Below, piece after piece: positions 1-10,156 of a stretch of DNA of 64,000 bases. Each line of letters starts with the position of its first letter. The stretch's first letter is position 1. The stretch is from Aminobacter niigataensis. Lineage in GTDB: Bacteria; Pseudomonadota; Alphaproteobacteria; Rhizobiales; Rhizobiaceae. The notes below the pieces were generated by a model. The model saw only the letters and a program-made list of their open reading frames with translations. It was not told the origin of the DNA and made no database searches. The position numbers and the translations under genes are program-made. The stretch spans positions 1 to 64,000 of the forward strand of contig NZ_JACHOT010000011.1 in the NCBI RefSeq assembly GCF_014200015.1. The letters are read 5' to 3'.

Positions 1-153
<153 letters not shown>

Positions 154-254
154 GGGCCTCATGCTTAACGAAGGGTAACCACCAAATTTACCTAGACTTC
201 AGGAGTGGTACACTTTCGTAAACTTATCATTATCTCGGTAAGGAGCTGTTAAGG

Positions 255-386
255 TTCGACCCCGATAGTCATGCCTAACTTGAAGGGAGAAATCCCTTTC
301 CTCGTCTTCGAGGATGGCACGTTAGCTCAAGTCCCCGTTGTAAACAGCATCTCCTTTCAAGGCGCCAATCTGGCGCCTTTTTCTTT
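255..386 (+). ncRNA. Candidate intergenic small RNA with three hairpins
   Basis: The 250-base gap after the acyl-CoA synthetase holds no convincing protein but folds well on this strand. The first hairpin is AAGGGA / TCCCTT at 283-298 with a GAAA tetraloop. The second is CCTCG / CGAGG at 300-313. About 45 unpaired bases follow, including CTCCTTTC, which could pair with Shine-Dalgarno sequences, and then a strong terminator at 359-386. This is the architecture of rhizobial trans-acting sRNAs. From memory, the alpha-r45 family lies beside an acetoacetyl-CoA synthetase gene and an iron transporter in other rhizobia; I could not check this. The 5' end is a guess because no clear promoter was found. 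The alternative is a structured 3' UTR of the synthetase. Confidence 0.45.
359..386 (+). terminator. Rho-independent terminator
   Basis: AAGGCGCC and GGCGCCTT pair as an 8-bp GC-rich stem with a 5-nt loop, followed by TTTTTCTTT. The T tract is only on the + strand, so it ends the candidate sRNA or the acyl-CoA synthetase transcript, facing the convergent iron permease gene. Confidence 0.8.
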
Positions 387-403
387 GGCGTTTGTTGGAG
401 AAG

Positions 404-2119
404 CTAGAGCGACGCCTCGGCGTCGCGCACCAGAGCGCCGGAAAGCAGTACCACCGGCACCATGGCGGTGATGATGATGACGATGGCTGCGACGGCACCC
501 TCCTCCGGCACGCCGCGCGAGGCGTTCTCATAGACATGGGTGGCGAGGGTGCTGAAGCCGAAGGGGCGCAGCAGGATGGTCGCCGACAGTTCCTTGACGG
601 TATCGACGAACACGAGAACGGCGGCTGTCAGGATTGCCGGCTTGAGCAGCGGCAGCAGCACGCTGGTGGCACTCTGCGCCGGCGTCTTGCCGAGGCTGCG
701 GGCGGCCTCGTCGAGGCTGCCGGGCAGCTTTTCCATGCCGGAGCGGATCGCGCCCTCGGCAAGCGCGACGAAGCGGATGGTGCAGGCGAGGATGACGGCG
801 GCGGCCGAGCCGGTGAGCAGCAGCCCGGTGGAGACGCCGAGATAGGCGCGGGCGAAGGCGTCGACCGAATTGTCGAAGCGGGCAAGCACGAAGAGCAGGC
901 CGAGGCCGAGGATACCGCCTGGCAGGGCGTAGCCAACCGACGCGAGCCGGACCATCGCCGCCATGCTGCGTGTCTTCGACAGGCGCTGGGCGTTGAGCAG
1001 GAACAACGCGATGCCGACGGTGACGACGGCGGTGATCGAGGCAGTCATCAGGCTGTTGACGAAGGCGCGTGCGACGTCGGGCGAGGCGAACTGTTCAAGG
1101 CGGCGCGATGCATACTGGCCGAAGATGGTGATCGGCACGCCGAATCCGCTGAGGATGGGCAGAAGCAGGGCCGCGGGCATGGCAAAGCGTGTCCAGCCCT
1201 TGAGCGCAAGGCGCGGCGGGTGGACCTTGAGGTGGGTGCCGCGGCCGGCATGGAAGCGTTGGCGGCGGCGCGCCCATTGCTCGGCGACCAGAAGCAGCAC
1301 GACCAGCACCAGCATCAGGATGGCGATCTGCGCCCCGCCTTCGAGGCTGCCGCGGTTGAGCCAGGTGGTGTAGACGGCGACGGTGAGCGTGCGGACGCCG
1401 AAATATTCGGCCGCACCGATGTCGTTGATGCTCTCCATCAGCACCAGCGCCACGCCGGCGACGATGGCCGGCCGCGCGACGGGCAGCAGCACGCGCCAGA
1501 ACACCCGCGCCGGCGAGGCGCCGAGCGTGCGCGCGACATCGGCGATATTGCGTCCCTGCATGAGAAAGACGATGCGGGTGGTCAAATAGACATAGGGATA
1601 GAGCACAGAGGCAAGCACGAAGGCCGTGCCCCAGGTCGAGCGTATGTCGGGAAACCAGTAATCGCGGATGGTCTGGAAGCCGAAGACGGCGCGGACCAGG
1701 CTCTGCACCGGCCCCTGATAGTGGAAGAACTCGCCGAAGGCATAGGCTGCGAGATAGGGCGGCACGGCAAGCGGCAGCACCAGCGCCCAGGACAGCATGC
1801 GGCGGAACGGAAAATCATAAGCGACGACCGCCCAGGCGCAGGCGACGCCGGCAACCGATGTCAGCGCTGCCACCATGACCAGCAGCGCAAGCGTGGTGCG
1901 CGTGGCGCCCGGCAACACGTTTTCGATCAGGTGCGGCCAATCCTCCCCGGTGCCGGAAAGGGCGACGAAGACAAGCGAAAACACCGGCAGGACGACGACG
2001 ACGGCGATGGCGAGCGCCAGCGTGCCGAGCAACGGGTGGCGCGAGCGCTTGACGGGCAAAGCTCGGGCGTCCGCGGCAATCGCCTCGCCCGAAATCCCCT
2101 GACCTGCTCCGCTTGTCAT
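404..2119 (-). CDS. Ferric iron ABC transporter permease, fused double domain (FbpB/AfuB type)
   Basis: The 571-residue inner-membrane protein contains two binding-protein-dependent permease domains in tandem. Each has about six hydrophobic segments and an EAA-type loop: one near LGASPARVFWRVLLPVARPAIV and one near LGKTPAQSATSVLLPLLKPAI. This fused form is typical of the FbpB/SfuB/AfuB ferric transporters. It would move Fe(III), delivered by the periplasmic protein encoded upstream at 2201-3247, across the inner membrane. I chose ATG at 2119; a TTG two codons earlier is possible. No ATPase gene follows, since the next gene on this strand is missing and an sRNA intervenes, so the ATP-binding subunit must be encoded elsewhere. 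A terminator-like hairpin separates it from the binding-protein gene, suggesting lower expression. Confidence 0.88.
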   Translation of the reverse strand: MTSGAGQGISGEAIAADARALPVKRSRHPLLGTLALAIAVVVVLPVFSLVFVALSGTGEDWPHLIENVLPGATRTTLALLVMVAALTSVAGVACAWAVVAYDFPFRRMLSWALVLPLAVPPYLAAYAFGEFFHYQGPVQSLVRAVFGFQTIRDYWFPDIRSTWGTAFVLASVLYPYVYLTTRIVFLMQGRNIADVARTLGASPARVFWRVLLPVARPAIVAGVALVLMESINDIGAAEYFGVRTLTVAVYTTWLNRGSLEGGAQIAILMLVLVVLLLVAEQWARRRQRFHAGRGTHLKVHPPRLALKGWTRFAMPAALLLPILSGFGVPITIFGQYASRRLEQFASPDVARAFVNSLMTASITAVVTVGIALFLLNAQRLSKTRSMAAMVRLASVGYALPGGILGLGLLFVLARFDNSVDAFARAYLGVSTGLLLTGSAAAVILACTIRFVALAEGAIRSGMEKLPGSLDEAARSLGKTPAQSATSVLLPLLKPAILTAAVLVFVDTVKELSATILLRPFGFSTLATHVYENASRGVPEEGAVAAIVIIITAMVPVVLLSGALVRDAEASL

Positions 2120-2145
2120 CGGCAAGGCCGCTCCCCGGCAATGCA

Positions 2146-2176
2146 GAAAAGCCGGACCGATTGCCCGGCCCGGCTC
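2146..2176 (-). terminator. Intercistronic hairpin between iron-binding protein and permease
   Basis: On the minus strand AGCCGG pairs with CCGGCT around a further 3-bp stem, and the hairpin is followed by TTTC. The T tract is short, so it is more likely an attenuator or mRNA 3'-end stabiliser than a full stop. It would let the binding protein be made in excess over the permease. Confidence 0.5.
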
Positions 2177-2200
2177 TTCTTCAGTTCATATACCCGCCTA

Positions 2201-3247
2201 TCAGCTGCTCGGGCCGTCGTCGAGGCCGACGCGGTCGACCATCTCGGAGGCAGCCTTGCGGCCCTTGGCGATGTCGACCAGCGGCAGCGTGTCAGCCTTC
2301 AACTCGCCGAAAGCCTTGACGGTCTCGGACGGCTCGAGGCCGGGCTCGACCGGGTATTCGTAGTTCTTCTCGGCGTAGACCTGCTGGGCCTCGTGGCTGG
2401 CCAGGAAGCGGATCAGCTTGACGGCGTTGTCACGGTTGGGCGCGTTCTTGGCGAGCGCCGCACCCGAGATGTTGACGTGAGTCAGGCCGTTCTCGAAGGT
2501 CGGGAAGAGCACGTTGATGGCGTTGCCCCATTCCTTTTCCTTCGGGTCCTTCTCGTTGTTGCGCATCAGGCCGACATAGTAGGTGTTGCCGATGGCGATG
2601 TCGCACTCGCCGGCAGCGATGGCGCCAGCCTGCGGACGGTCGCCGCCGTCGGGCTTCTTGGCGAGGTTGGCCTTCAGGCCCTTCATCCACTCTTCGGTCT
2701 TCTCAGGCCCCCAATGGGCAATTGCTGCCGAGAACAGGGCCAGATTGTAGTCGTGCTGGCCCGAACGCATGCAGATCTTGCCCTTCCACTTGGGATCGGC
2801 GAGCTCGGCATAGGTGATCGCCGTGTCCTTGACGCGCTCCTTGGAGGCGTAGATCACGCGGGCGCGCTTGGTGACGCCGAACCAGTTGCCTTCCGGATCG
2901 CGATACTCGGCCGGCAGCAGCTTGTTGATTTCCTCGTCGACCAGCGGCTGGGTGACGCCCTTTTCCTTGGCCGAGGTGAGACGGGCGATGTCGACGGTCA
3001 TGATGACGTCGGCAGGCGAATTCTGGCCTTCCGCCTGGATGCGTTCCTCAAGACCCTTGTCGAGGAACAGCACTTCGGTCTTGATGCCGGTCTCGGCGGT
3101 GAAGGCATCGAGCACCGGCTTGATCAGATCGGGCTGGCGATAGGTGTAGATGTTGACCACGCCATCGGCGAGCGCCGAGGTGGTGAAGAGCGCCGCAATC
3201 GCGAGGGCGCCGCCGGCAATTGCCGACCTGGCGTTTCCAAACTTCAT
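2201..3247 (-). CDS. Periplasmic ferric iron-binding protein (FbpA/AfuA type)
   Basis: The 348-residue precursor starts MKFGNARSAIAGG and has a signal peptide ending near SALA (about residue 25). The mature domain begins DGVVNIYTYRQPDLIKP. The fold is a class of extracellular solute-binding proteins that bind Fe(III). Features typical of the FbpA family are the YYVGL segment and the NRDNAVKLIRFLAS stretch near the C-terminus. The start at 3247 is fixed by AGGAGAG seven bases upstream; the frame stays open further upstream but has no better site. It is the first gene of a two-gene unit with the fused permease. An Irr-type iron control box lies about 130 bp upstream, so iron-dependent expression is expected. 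Confidence 0.9.
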   Translation of the reverse strand: MKFGNARSAIAGGALAIAALFTTSALADGVVNIYTYRQPDLIKPVLDAFTAETGIKTEVLFLDKGLEERIQAEGQNSPADVIMTVDIARLTSAKEKGVTQPLVDEEINKLLPAEYRDPEGNWFGVTKRARVIYASKERVKDTAITYAELADPKWKGKICMRSGQHDYNLALFSAAIAHWGPEKTEEWMKGLKANLAKKPDGGDRPQAGAIAAGECDIAIGNTYYVGLMRNNEKDPKEKEWGNAINVLFPTFENGLTHVNISGAALAKNAPNRDNAVKLIRFLASHEAQQVYAEKNYEYPVEPGLEPSETVKAFGELKADTLPLVDIAKGRKAASEMVDRVGLDDGPSS

Positions 3248-3374
3248 TTTTTCTCTCCTGGCCAAAGGGGGCAAAGTCCCTTGAGGAACATATGGCAGCC
3301 TCGCTCGCGAGACCCCCTTCCCTATGGCCATTGTGACACTTGCGGTCAAGTTTAAAGGCCAACAAATTCAATAG

Positions 3375-3391
3375 TTTAGAAATGTTCTAAA
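3375..3391. promoter_or_regulatory. Irr-type iron control element (ICE box)
   Basis: TTTAGAAATGTTCTAAA is a perfect 7+3+7 inverted repeat, extended by two more pairs on each side (3373-3393). It matches the known ICE consensus TTTAGAA, three bases, TTCTAAA, recognised by the haem-responsive regulator Irr in Rhizobiales. It lies 128-144 bp upstream of the ferric-binding protein start. Control of that gene is inferred from position; the convergent kinase gene ends at 3497, so no other promoter is served. Confidence 0.82.
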
Positions 3392-3496
3392 CTGGACTGT
3401 TTTTCACCGGATTCAATGGCTTGTTCGACAAATTCTAACAACAGCCGGCGAGGATCACGCAGATGTGCACAAAATGTCGCACCCGGCGGGCGCCCA

Positions 3497-7000
<3,504 letters not shown>

Positions 7001-7032
7001 TCACATAACCCGCAAGGCACGCATTCTCGTAA

Positions 7033-7047
7033 TTAACGCTTTGTTAA
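7033..7047. promoter_or_regulatory. Full CtrA-type binding site upstream of cbrA
   Basis: TTAACGCTTTGTTAA is an exact TTAA-N7-TTAA, the CtrA consensus of Alphaproteobacteria. It lies 33 bp before the cbrA start codon in the gap between divergent cbrA and the phasin gene. A further TTAACC half-site is at 7114-7119. Regulation by CtrA is inferred. Confidence 0.65.
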
Positions 7048-7135
7048 TAAAAGCCGTCATCGCCAAGGTCTAGCAAACAGGTGTCATAGAGCGAGATTAT
7101 TCTCGCCACGTGGTTAACCCCGCAGAAGCCAGAAA

Positions 7136-7169
7136 TGGTGCACTGCAACATAGATATTGCATTGCACCA
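7136..7169. promoter_or_regulatory. PhaR/AniA-type operator upstream of phasin
   Basis: Arms TGGTGCACTGCAA (7136-7148) and TTGCATTGCACCA (7157-7169) form a 13-bp inverted repeat with one mismatch and an 8-bp spacer. The TGCA/GCAA content resembles known PhaR (AniA) sites that repress phasin genes until PHB granules titrate the regulator. It lies 74 bp before the phasin start. Confidence 0.65.
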
Positions 7170-7242
7170 TAAAATGCCCTATATGAGATATGCGAATAAA
7201 CGAGACGGGTGACAACACCCCGTCCAGTCACAGGGTGAGACA

Positions 7243-7701
7243 ATGTCCAAGACCAAAACCGCAGAATTCGCAGACACCATCGAAATGCCGAGCTTCGACG
7301 TTTCCAAGGCCACCGACCAGTTCCGCGTCTTCGCAGAAAAGGGCGTCGAGCAGTCCAAGGAAGCCTACACCAAGCTCAAGACCGGCGCCGAAGAGGCGCA
7401 GAAGACGATCGAGACCAGCTATGAGACCGCCCGCAGCGTGACCAACGAGCTGTCGCTCAAGGCGATTGCCGCACTCCGCACCAATGCCGAAGCCGGCTTC
7501 TCGCATCTCGAAGCTCTCGCCGGCGCCAAGTCGCTGTCGGAAATCGTCGAACTGCAGACCTCTTATCTGCGCAGCCGCGTCGAGCAGACCGTCGAGCAGG
7601 CCAAGGACTTCCAGGCCGTTGCCTCGAAGGCCGCCGAAGACGTTTCGAAGCCGGTCAAGACCGCCTTCGAAAAGGCGCTGAAAGACCTCAAGGCCGCTTA
7701 A
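7243..7701 (+). CDS. Phasin (PHB granule-associated protein)
   Basis: The 152-residue protein is helical, with the phasin pattern FRVFAEKGVEQSKEAYTKLK and later SLSEIVELQTSYLRSRVEQTVEQAKDFQ. It lacks a signal peptide. Phasins coat polyhydroxybutyrate granules in the cytoplasm and limit coalescence. The start is supported by GGGTGAG seven bases upstream. A PhaR-type inverted repeat precedes the gene, and a structured sRNA begins almost at the stop codon. It is divergent from the kinase gene, an arrangement shared with other rhizobia. Confidence 0.93.
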   Translation: MSKTKTAEFADTIEMPSFDVSKATDQFRVFAEKGVEQSKEAYTKLKTGAEEAQKTIETSYETARSVTNELSLKAIAALRTNAEAGFSHLEALAGAKSLSEIVELQTSYLRSRVEQTVEQAKDFQAVASKAAEDVSKPVKTAFEKALKDLKAA

Positions 7702-7832
7702 CAGCGTCCGACAAGATACCCGGCGGGCGGTTCCTCCTCCCTCTGCCTGCCGGGCGAAGCGGCCAGCACCTCCTCCCGCTGGTCACACAAAGGAAAAGGC
7801 CGGCACCTCCTCCCGTCGGCCTTTTTCTTTTT
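7702..7832 (+). ncRNA. sRNA with three anti-Shine-Dalgarno hairpin loops (alpha-r14/NfeR-like)
   Basis: Three successive hairpins each display CCTCCTCCC in the loop. Hairpin 1 is a 10-bp stem, 7719-7728 with 7745-7754, motif at 7733-7741. Hairpin 2 is 7 bp, 7761-7767 with 7778-7784, motif at 7769-7777. Hairpin 3 is 11 bp, 7794-7804 with 7815-7825, motif at 7806-7814, and runs into a T tract, so it is also the terminator. The motif is complementary to Shine-Dalgarno sequences. Three such loops are the hallmark of the rhizobial alpha-r14 family (NfeR1 in S. meliloti), which represses many ABC-transporter mRNAs. It starts at the phasin stop codon with no obvious promoter of its own, so it may be processed from the phasin mRNA 3' end. 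Confidence 0.82.
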
Positions 7833-7960
7833 CCGGGGCTGATATCCCGCTGAATTCAGCGACTTCGCGCTATGGGCACAAATCGCCGCAGTGGATGGTT
7901 CGCAAAGCTCTTGAAATGTGTTGGAATTGTCCGTAAGGACGCTGCGCCAGAGCAAGGCAC

Positions 7961-8037
7961 GCGGTTGTAGCTCAGTTGGTTAGAGCGCCGGATTGTGGAT
8001 CCGGAGGTCGGTGGTTCGAGCCCACCCAACCGTACCA
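7961..8037 (+). tRNA. tRNA-His (anticodon GTG), CCA encoded
   Basis: A full cloverleaf is present. The acceptor is GCGGTTG with CAACCGT, D arm GCTC/GAGC, anticodon stem CCGGA/TCCGG with loop TTGTGGA giving GTG, T arm with GGTTCGAGC, and CCA at 8035-8037. The first pair is G1-U72, the discriminator is A73, and there is no G at position -1. This is the atypical form known from a clade of Alphaproteobacteria. Confidence 0.96.
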
Positions 8038-8200
8038 ACACCTTCCCCCGACAGACTGATATGCACGGCAAAGCCTGGTTTTCCTGATGGCGTTGTGCGT
8101 CGTCACATCCCTATCGCAATGCTTGCCACCAACATGGCGATTCGGACTGAGCACACCGTTCCGCGATTCGCGGCTCGGCAATCGGCAGCAGCGCACAACG

Positions 8201-8237
8201 CAAAACGGCGCGCCTCGCTTGAAGCGCGCCGGTTTTG
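8201..8237 (-). terminator. Hairpin terminator for the glycine-zipper lipoprotein gene
   Basis: CGGCGCGC and GCGCGCCG pair with a 10-base loop, flanked by AAAAC on the left and GTTTT on the right. The structure can act on both strands. It lies 36 bp beyond the stop codon at 8273 of the minus-strand lipoprotein gene. Confidence 0.6.
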
Positions 8238-8272
8238 CGGTCTCTGGGACGAAGGTGTCGTCCCGGCGTTTG

Positions 8273-8584
8273 TTACTGGCAGGGGGCCAGGTAGGTCACC
8301 GGCCTGCCATTGCGGTCATACATCGGCCGACCGCGGTTGTCGTACTGGTGGTAACGGCATTCGCCAGGTGCGGTGCCCGCGCCGATCATTGCGCCGGCGA
8401 GGCCGCCAATGACGGCGCCAGCAACGGTCGAGCCCGTATTGCCGCCGATGGCCTGGCCGACCAGGGCGCCGCCCACCGCGCCGACGGCACCGCCGCCGAC
8501 AGCGCGTTCCTGCGGGGTGTTACAGGCCGTAGCGGCCAATGCGACGAAAGACAAAACTGCAGCTGTGGCGAGAAAACGCGTCAT
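8273..8584 (-). CDS. Small glycine-zipper lipoprotein
   Basis: The 103-residue protein has a signal peptide ending in the lipobox AATAC with the modified cysteine near residue 21, so it should be lipid-anchored in the envelope. The middle is a glycine-zipper stretch (GGGAVGAVGGALVGQAIGG, then VAGAVIGGLAGAMIGAG). The C-terminal part is polar with CRYHQYDNRGRPMYDRNG and two cysteines. Similar small lipoproteins are common in Rhizobiales and their role is not established. It is a single gene with its own terminator. The start is preceded by GGAGTAGGGGTA on the coding strand. Confidence 0.8.
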   Translation of the reverse strand: MTRFLATAAVLSFVALAATACNTPQERAVGGGAVGAVGGALVGQAIGGNTGSTVAGAVIGGLAGAMIGAGTAPGECRYHQYDNRGRPMYDRNGRPVTYLAPCQ

Positions 8585-8739
8585 TACCCCTACTCCTCAA
8601 AGTTGATCGCCATGACGCTATCATGGCGACATTGGCTTATCCAGCGGCACATCCTTGGAAAGGTTAGCCTTTTTGCGCCGCTCCAAGATCAGCCTATACT
8701 TGCGGACGAGCGATCTCCGGGGTTGCCGATGTAGCGATG

Positions 8740-8800
8740 GCTGTCACCCGTTGCGCGGCTTGTTCGTCACGCAAGCGCTGAACCTTACGTGCTTATCCGC
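8740..8800 (-). pseudogene. Decayed copy of the potI 3' end
   Basis: Bases 8747-8789 match the last codons of potI at 9342-9384 in 36 of 43 positions. Read on the minus strand the remnant gives KVQRLRDEQAAQR against potI EVQRLRDEQAAQR. Most differences are third-base changes, and a 1-base deletion lies just upstream. It is therefore a relic of a diverged potI-like gene rather than a chance match. It sits in the otherwise geneless 340 bases between the lipoprotein gene and the small secreted protein gene. The rest of that gap shows no other recognisable feature. Confidence 0.6.
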
Positions 8801-8926
8801 CAAAACATGGCTTCGCATCGAGATCTGTAACTACAACATGGATCTGCAATACATAAAATCTGCCATAAAGCTTTCATCTCTCCTTCTGGCGTCATGTGAC
8901 TTCATGGCGACTTTCAGGAGAGAGCA

Positions 8927-9301
8927 ATGACAAGACTTTACCTCGCCGCCATCATCATTCTAACTGCAAATACAGCTGCCTGGTCGCAAATGATGCCGCT
9001 GAGAGGCGGTCGCGCGCCTGACGGATACATCTCCCTGTCTTCAAACATCACCATTTCCATGCCATTCGACAAATCGCAAGACATCGAAGCGCAGCAGAAG
9101 GCGGCAATGGAATCCGTCTACCGGATGATCAAGAACAGTTGCGAGCTCGTCGTCGACGCGTTTGCCGAGAGCTGCGAAATCACCGGCGTCAGCAGCAACG
9201 TCAACATGAGCAACCGAAACGACCGCGAAATGTCCGTGACGGTCAGCGGCCAGGTGCAGATGGTTGCGAAGCCCAGAGCGGTCGCCGCTCCCAATCCGTG
9301 A
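8927..9301 (+). CDS. Small secreted protein of unknown function
   Basis: The 124-residue protein has a clear signal peptide (MTRLYLAAIIILTANTAAWS), with probable cleavage before QMMPLRGG, so it is periplasmic or secreted. The mature part is about 104 residues, with a helix-like stretch DIEAQQKAAMESVYRMIKNSC and two cysteines (in NSCEL and ESCEI) that could form a disulfide. It ends in a beta-like SVTVSGQVQMV and a short Pro/Ala tail. The start is fixed by AGGAGAGAG just upstream. I do not recognise a family. It lies between two copies of the potI 3' end, which suggests the segment was inserted there. Confidence 0.78.
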   Translation: MTRLYLAAIIILTANTAAWSQMMPLRGGRAPDGYISLSSNITISMPFDKSQDIEAQQKAAMESVYRMIKNSCELVVDAFAESCEITGVSSNVNMSNRNDREMSVTVSGQVQMVAKPRAVAAPNP

Positions 9302-9336
9302 GCGGCGACAAATCGCCAGATCGTAAATGCCGCAGC

Positions 9337-10155
9337 CTAGCCCCGCTGCGCCGCCTGTTCGTCGCGCAGGCGCTGAACCTCGCGCCGCTTGTTGACCAGC
9401 GAGGCGGCGATGACGCCGACGGCGACGATGCCGATCAGGATGGTGCAGGCGGCGTTGATTTCGGGCGTCACGCCAAGCCGGACCTGGCTGTAGATCTTCA
9501 TCGGCAAGGTCGTTGCGCCCGGACCGGAGGTGAAGCTCGAAATCACCAGGTCGTCGATCGACAGGGTGAAGGCGAGCATCCAGCCGGAGACGATCGCCGG
9601 CAGGATGACCGGCAGCGTGATCTGGAAGAAGGTCTTGACCGGCGGCGCGCCGAGATCCATCGCCGCTTCCTCGAGCGAGCGATCGAAGGTGACCAGCCGC
9701 GACTGCACCACCACCGCCACGAAACACATCGAGAAGGTGATGTGGGCGAGCGTCAGGGTGAAGAAGCCGCGGTCGAGCCCGACGGCAACGAACAGCAGAA
9801 GCAACGACAGGCCGGTGATGACCTCGGGCATGACCAGCGGGGCGAACACCATGCCCGAAAACAGCACCCTGCCGCGAAAGCGGGTGTAGCGGGTGAGTGC
9901 CAGGGCGGCGAGCGTGCCGAGCACGGTGGCCAATGTCGCAGACACCAGGCCGACGCGGATAGTCACCCAGGCGGCATCCATCAGGCCCTGATTGTGGAAC
10001 AGCGAGACGTACCACTTGGTCGAGAAGCCGCCCCAAACGGTGACGAGCTTGGATTCGTTGAAGGAGAAGATAACCAGAAGCACAATGGGCAAATAGAGGA
10101 AGGCAAAGCCCAGCACGATCGACGTGATGTTGAAGCGACTCCAGCTCGCGTTCAT
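9337..10155 (-). CDS. potI: Putrescine/spermidine ABC transporter permease (PotI/PotC)
   Basis: The 272-residue inner-membrane protein has six hydrophobic segments and an EAA-type loop (EEAAMDLGAPPVKTFFQITLPVILPA) near residue 180. It is the second permease of the polyamine importer. Its start lies two bases from the potH stop, so the two are translationally linked. It is last in the potF-G-H-I order. A relic of a second copy of its 3' end lies about 600 bp downstream. Confidence 0.93.
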   Translation of the reverse strand: MNASWSRFNITSIVLGFAFLYLPIVLLVIFSFNESKLVTVWGGFSTKWYVSLFHNQGLMDAAWVTIRVGLVSATLATVLGTLAALALTRYTRFRGRVLFSGMVFAPLVMPEVITGLSLLLLFVAVGLDRGFFTLTLAHITFSMCFVAVVVQSRLVTFDRSLEEAAMDLGAPPVKTFFQITLPVILPAIVSGWMLAFTLSIDDLVISSFTSGPGATTLPMKIYSQVRLGVTPEINAACTILIGIVAVGVIAASLVNKRREVQRLRDEQAAQRG

Positions 10156-10156
10156 C

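Noticed and set aside
165-180. TTAACGAAGGGTAACC as a CtrA site
   Set aside because: The second half is TAACC at the wrong phase and does not give TTAA-N7-TTAA.
271-471. A 66-residue protein in the candidate sRNA region
   Set aside because: It runs through the terminator hairpin into the convergent gene and has no ribosome-binding site.
392-3355. A 987-residue plus-strand open frame opposite the iron genes
   Set aside because: It is antisense to two well-recognised genes, is low-complexity (His, Gln, Asp, Gly rich) and has no domain; it is the usual mirror frame of GC-rich coding DNA.
7856-8071. Minus-strand frame containing RLGGLEPPTSGSTIRRSNQLSYNR
   Set aside because: This is the translated shadow of tRNA-His, a common annotation artefact.
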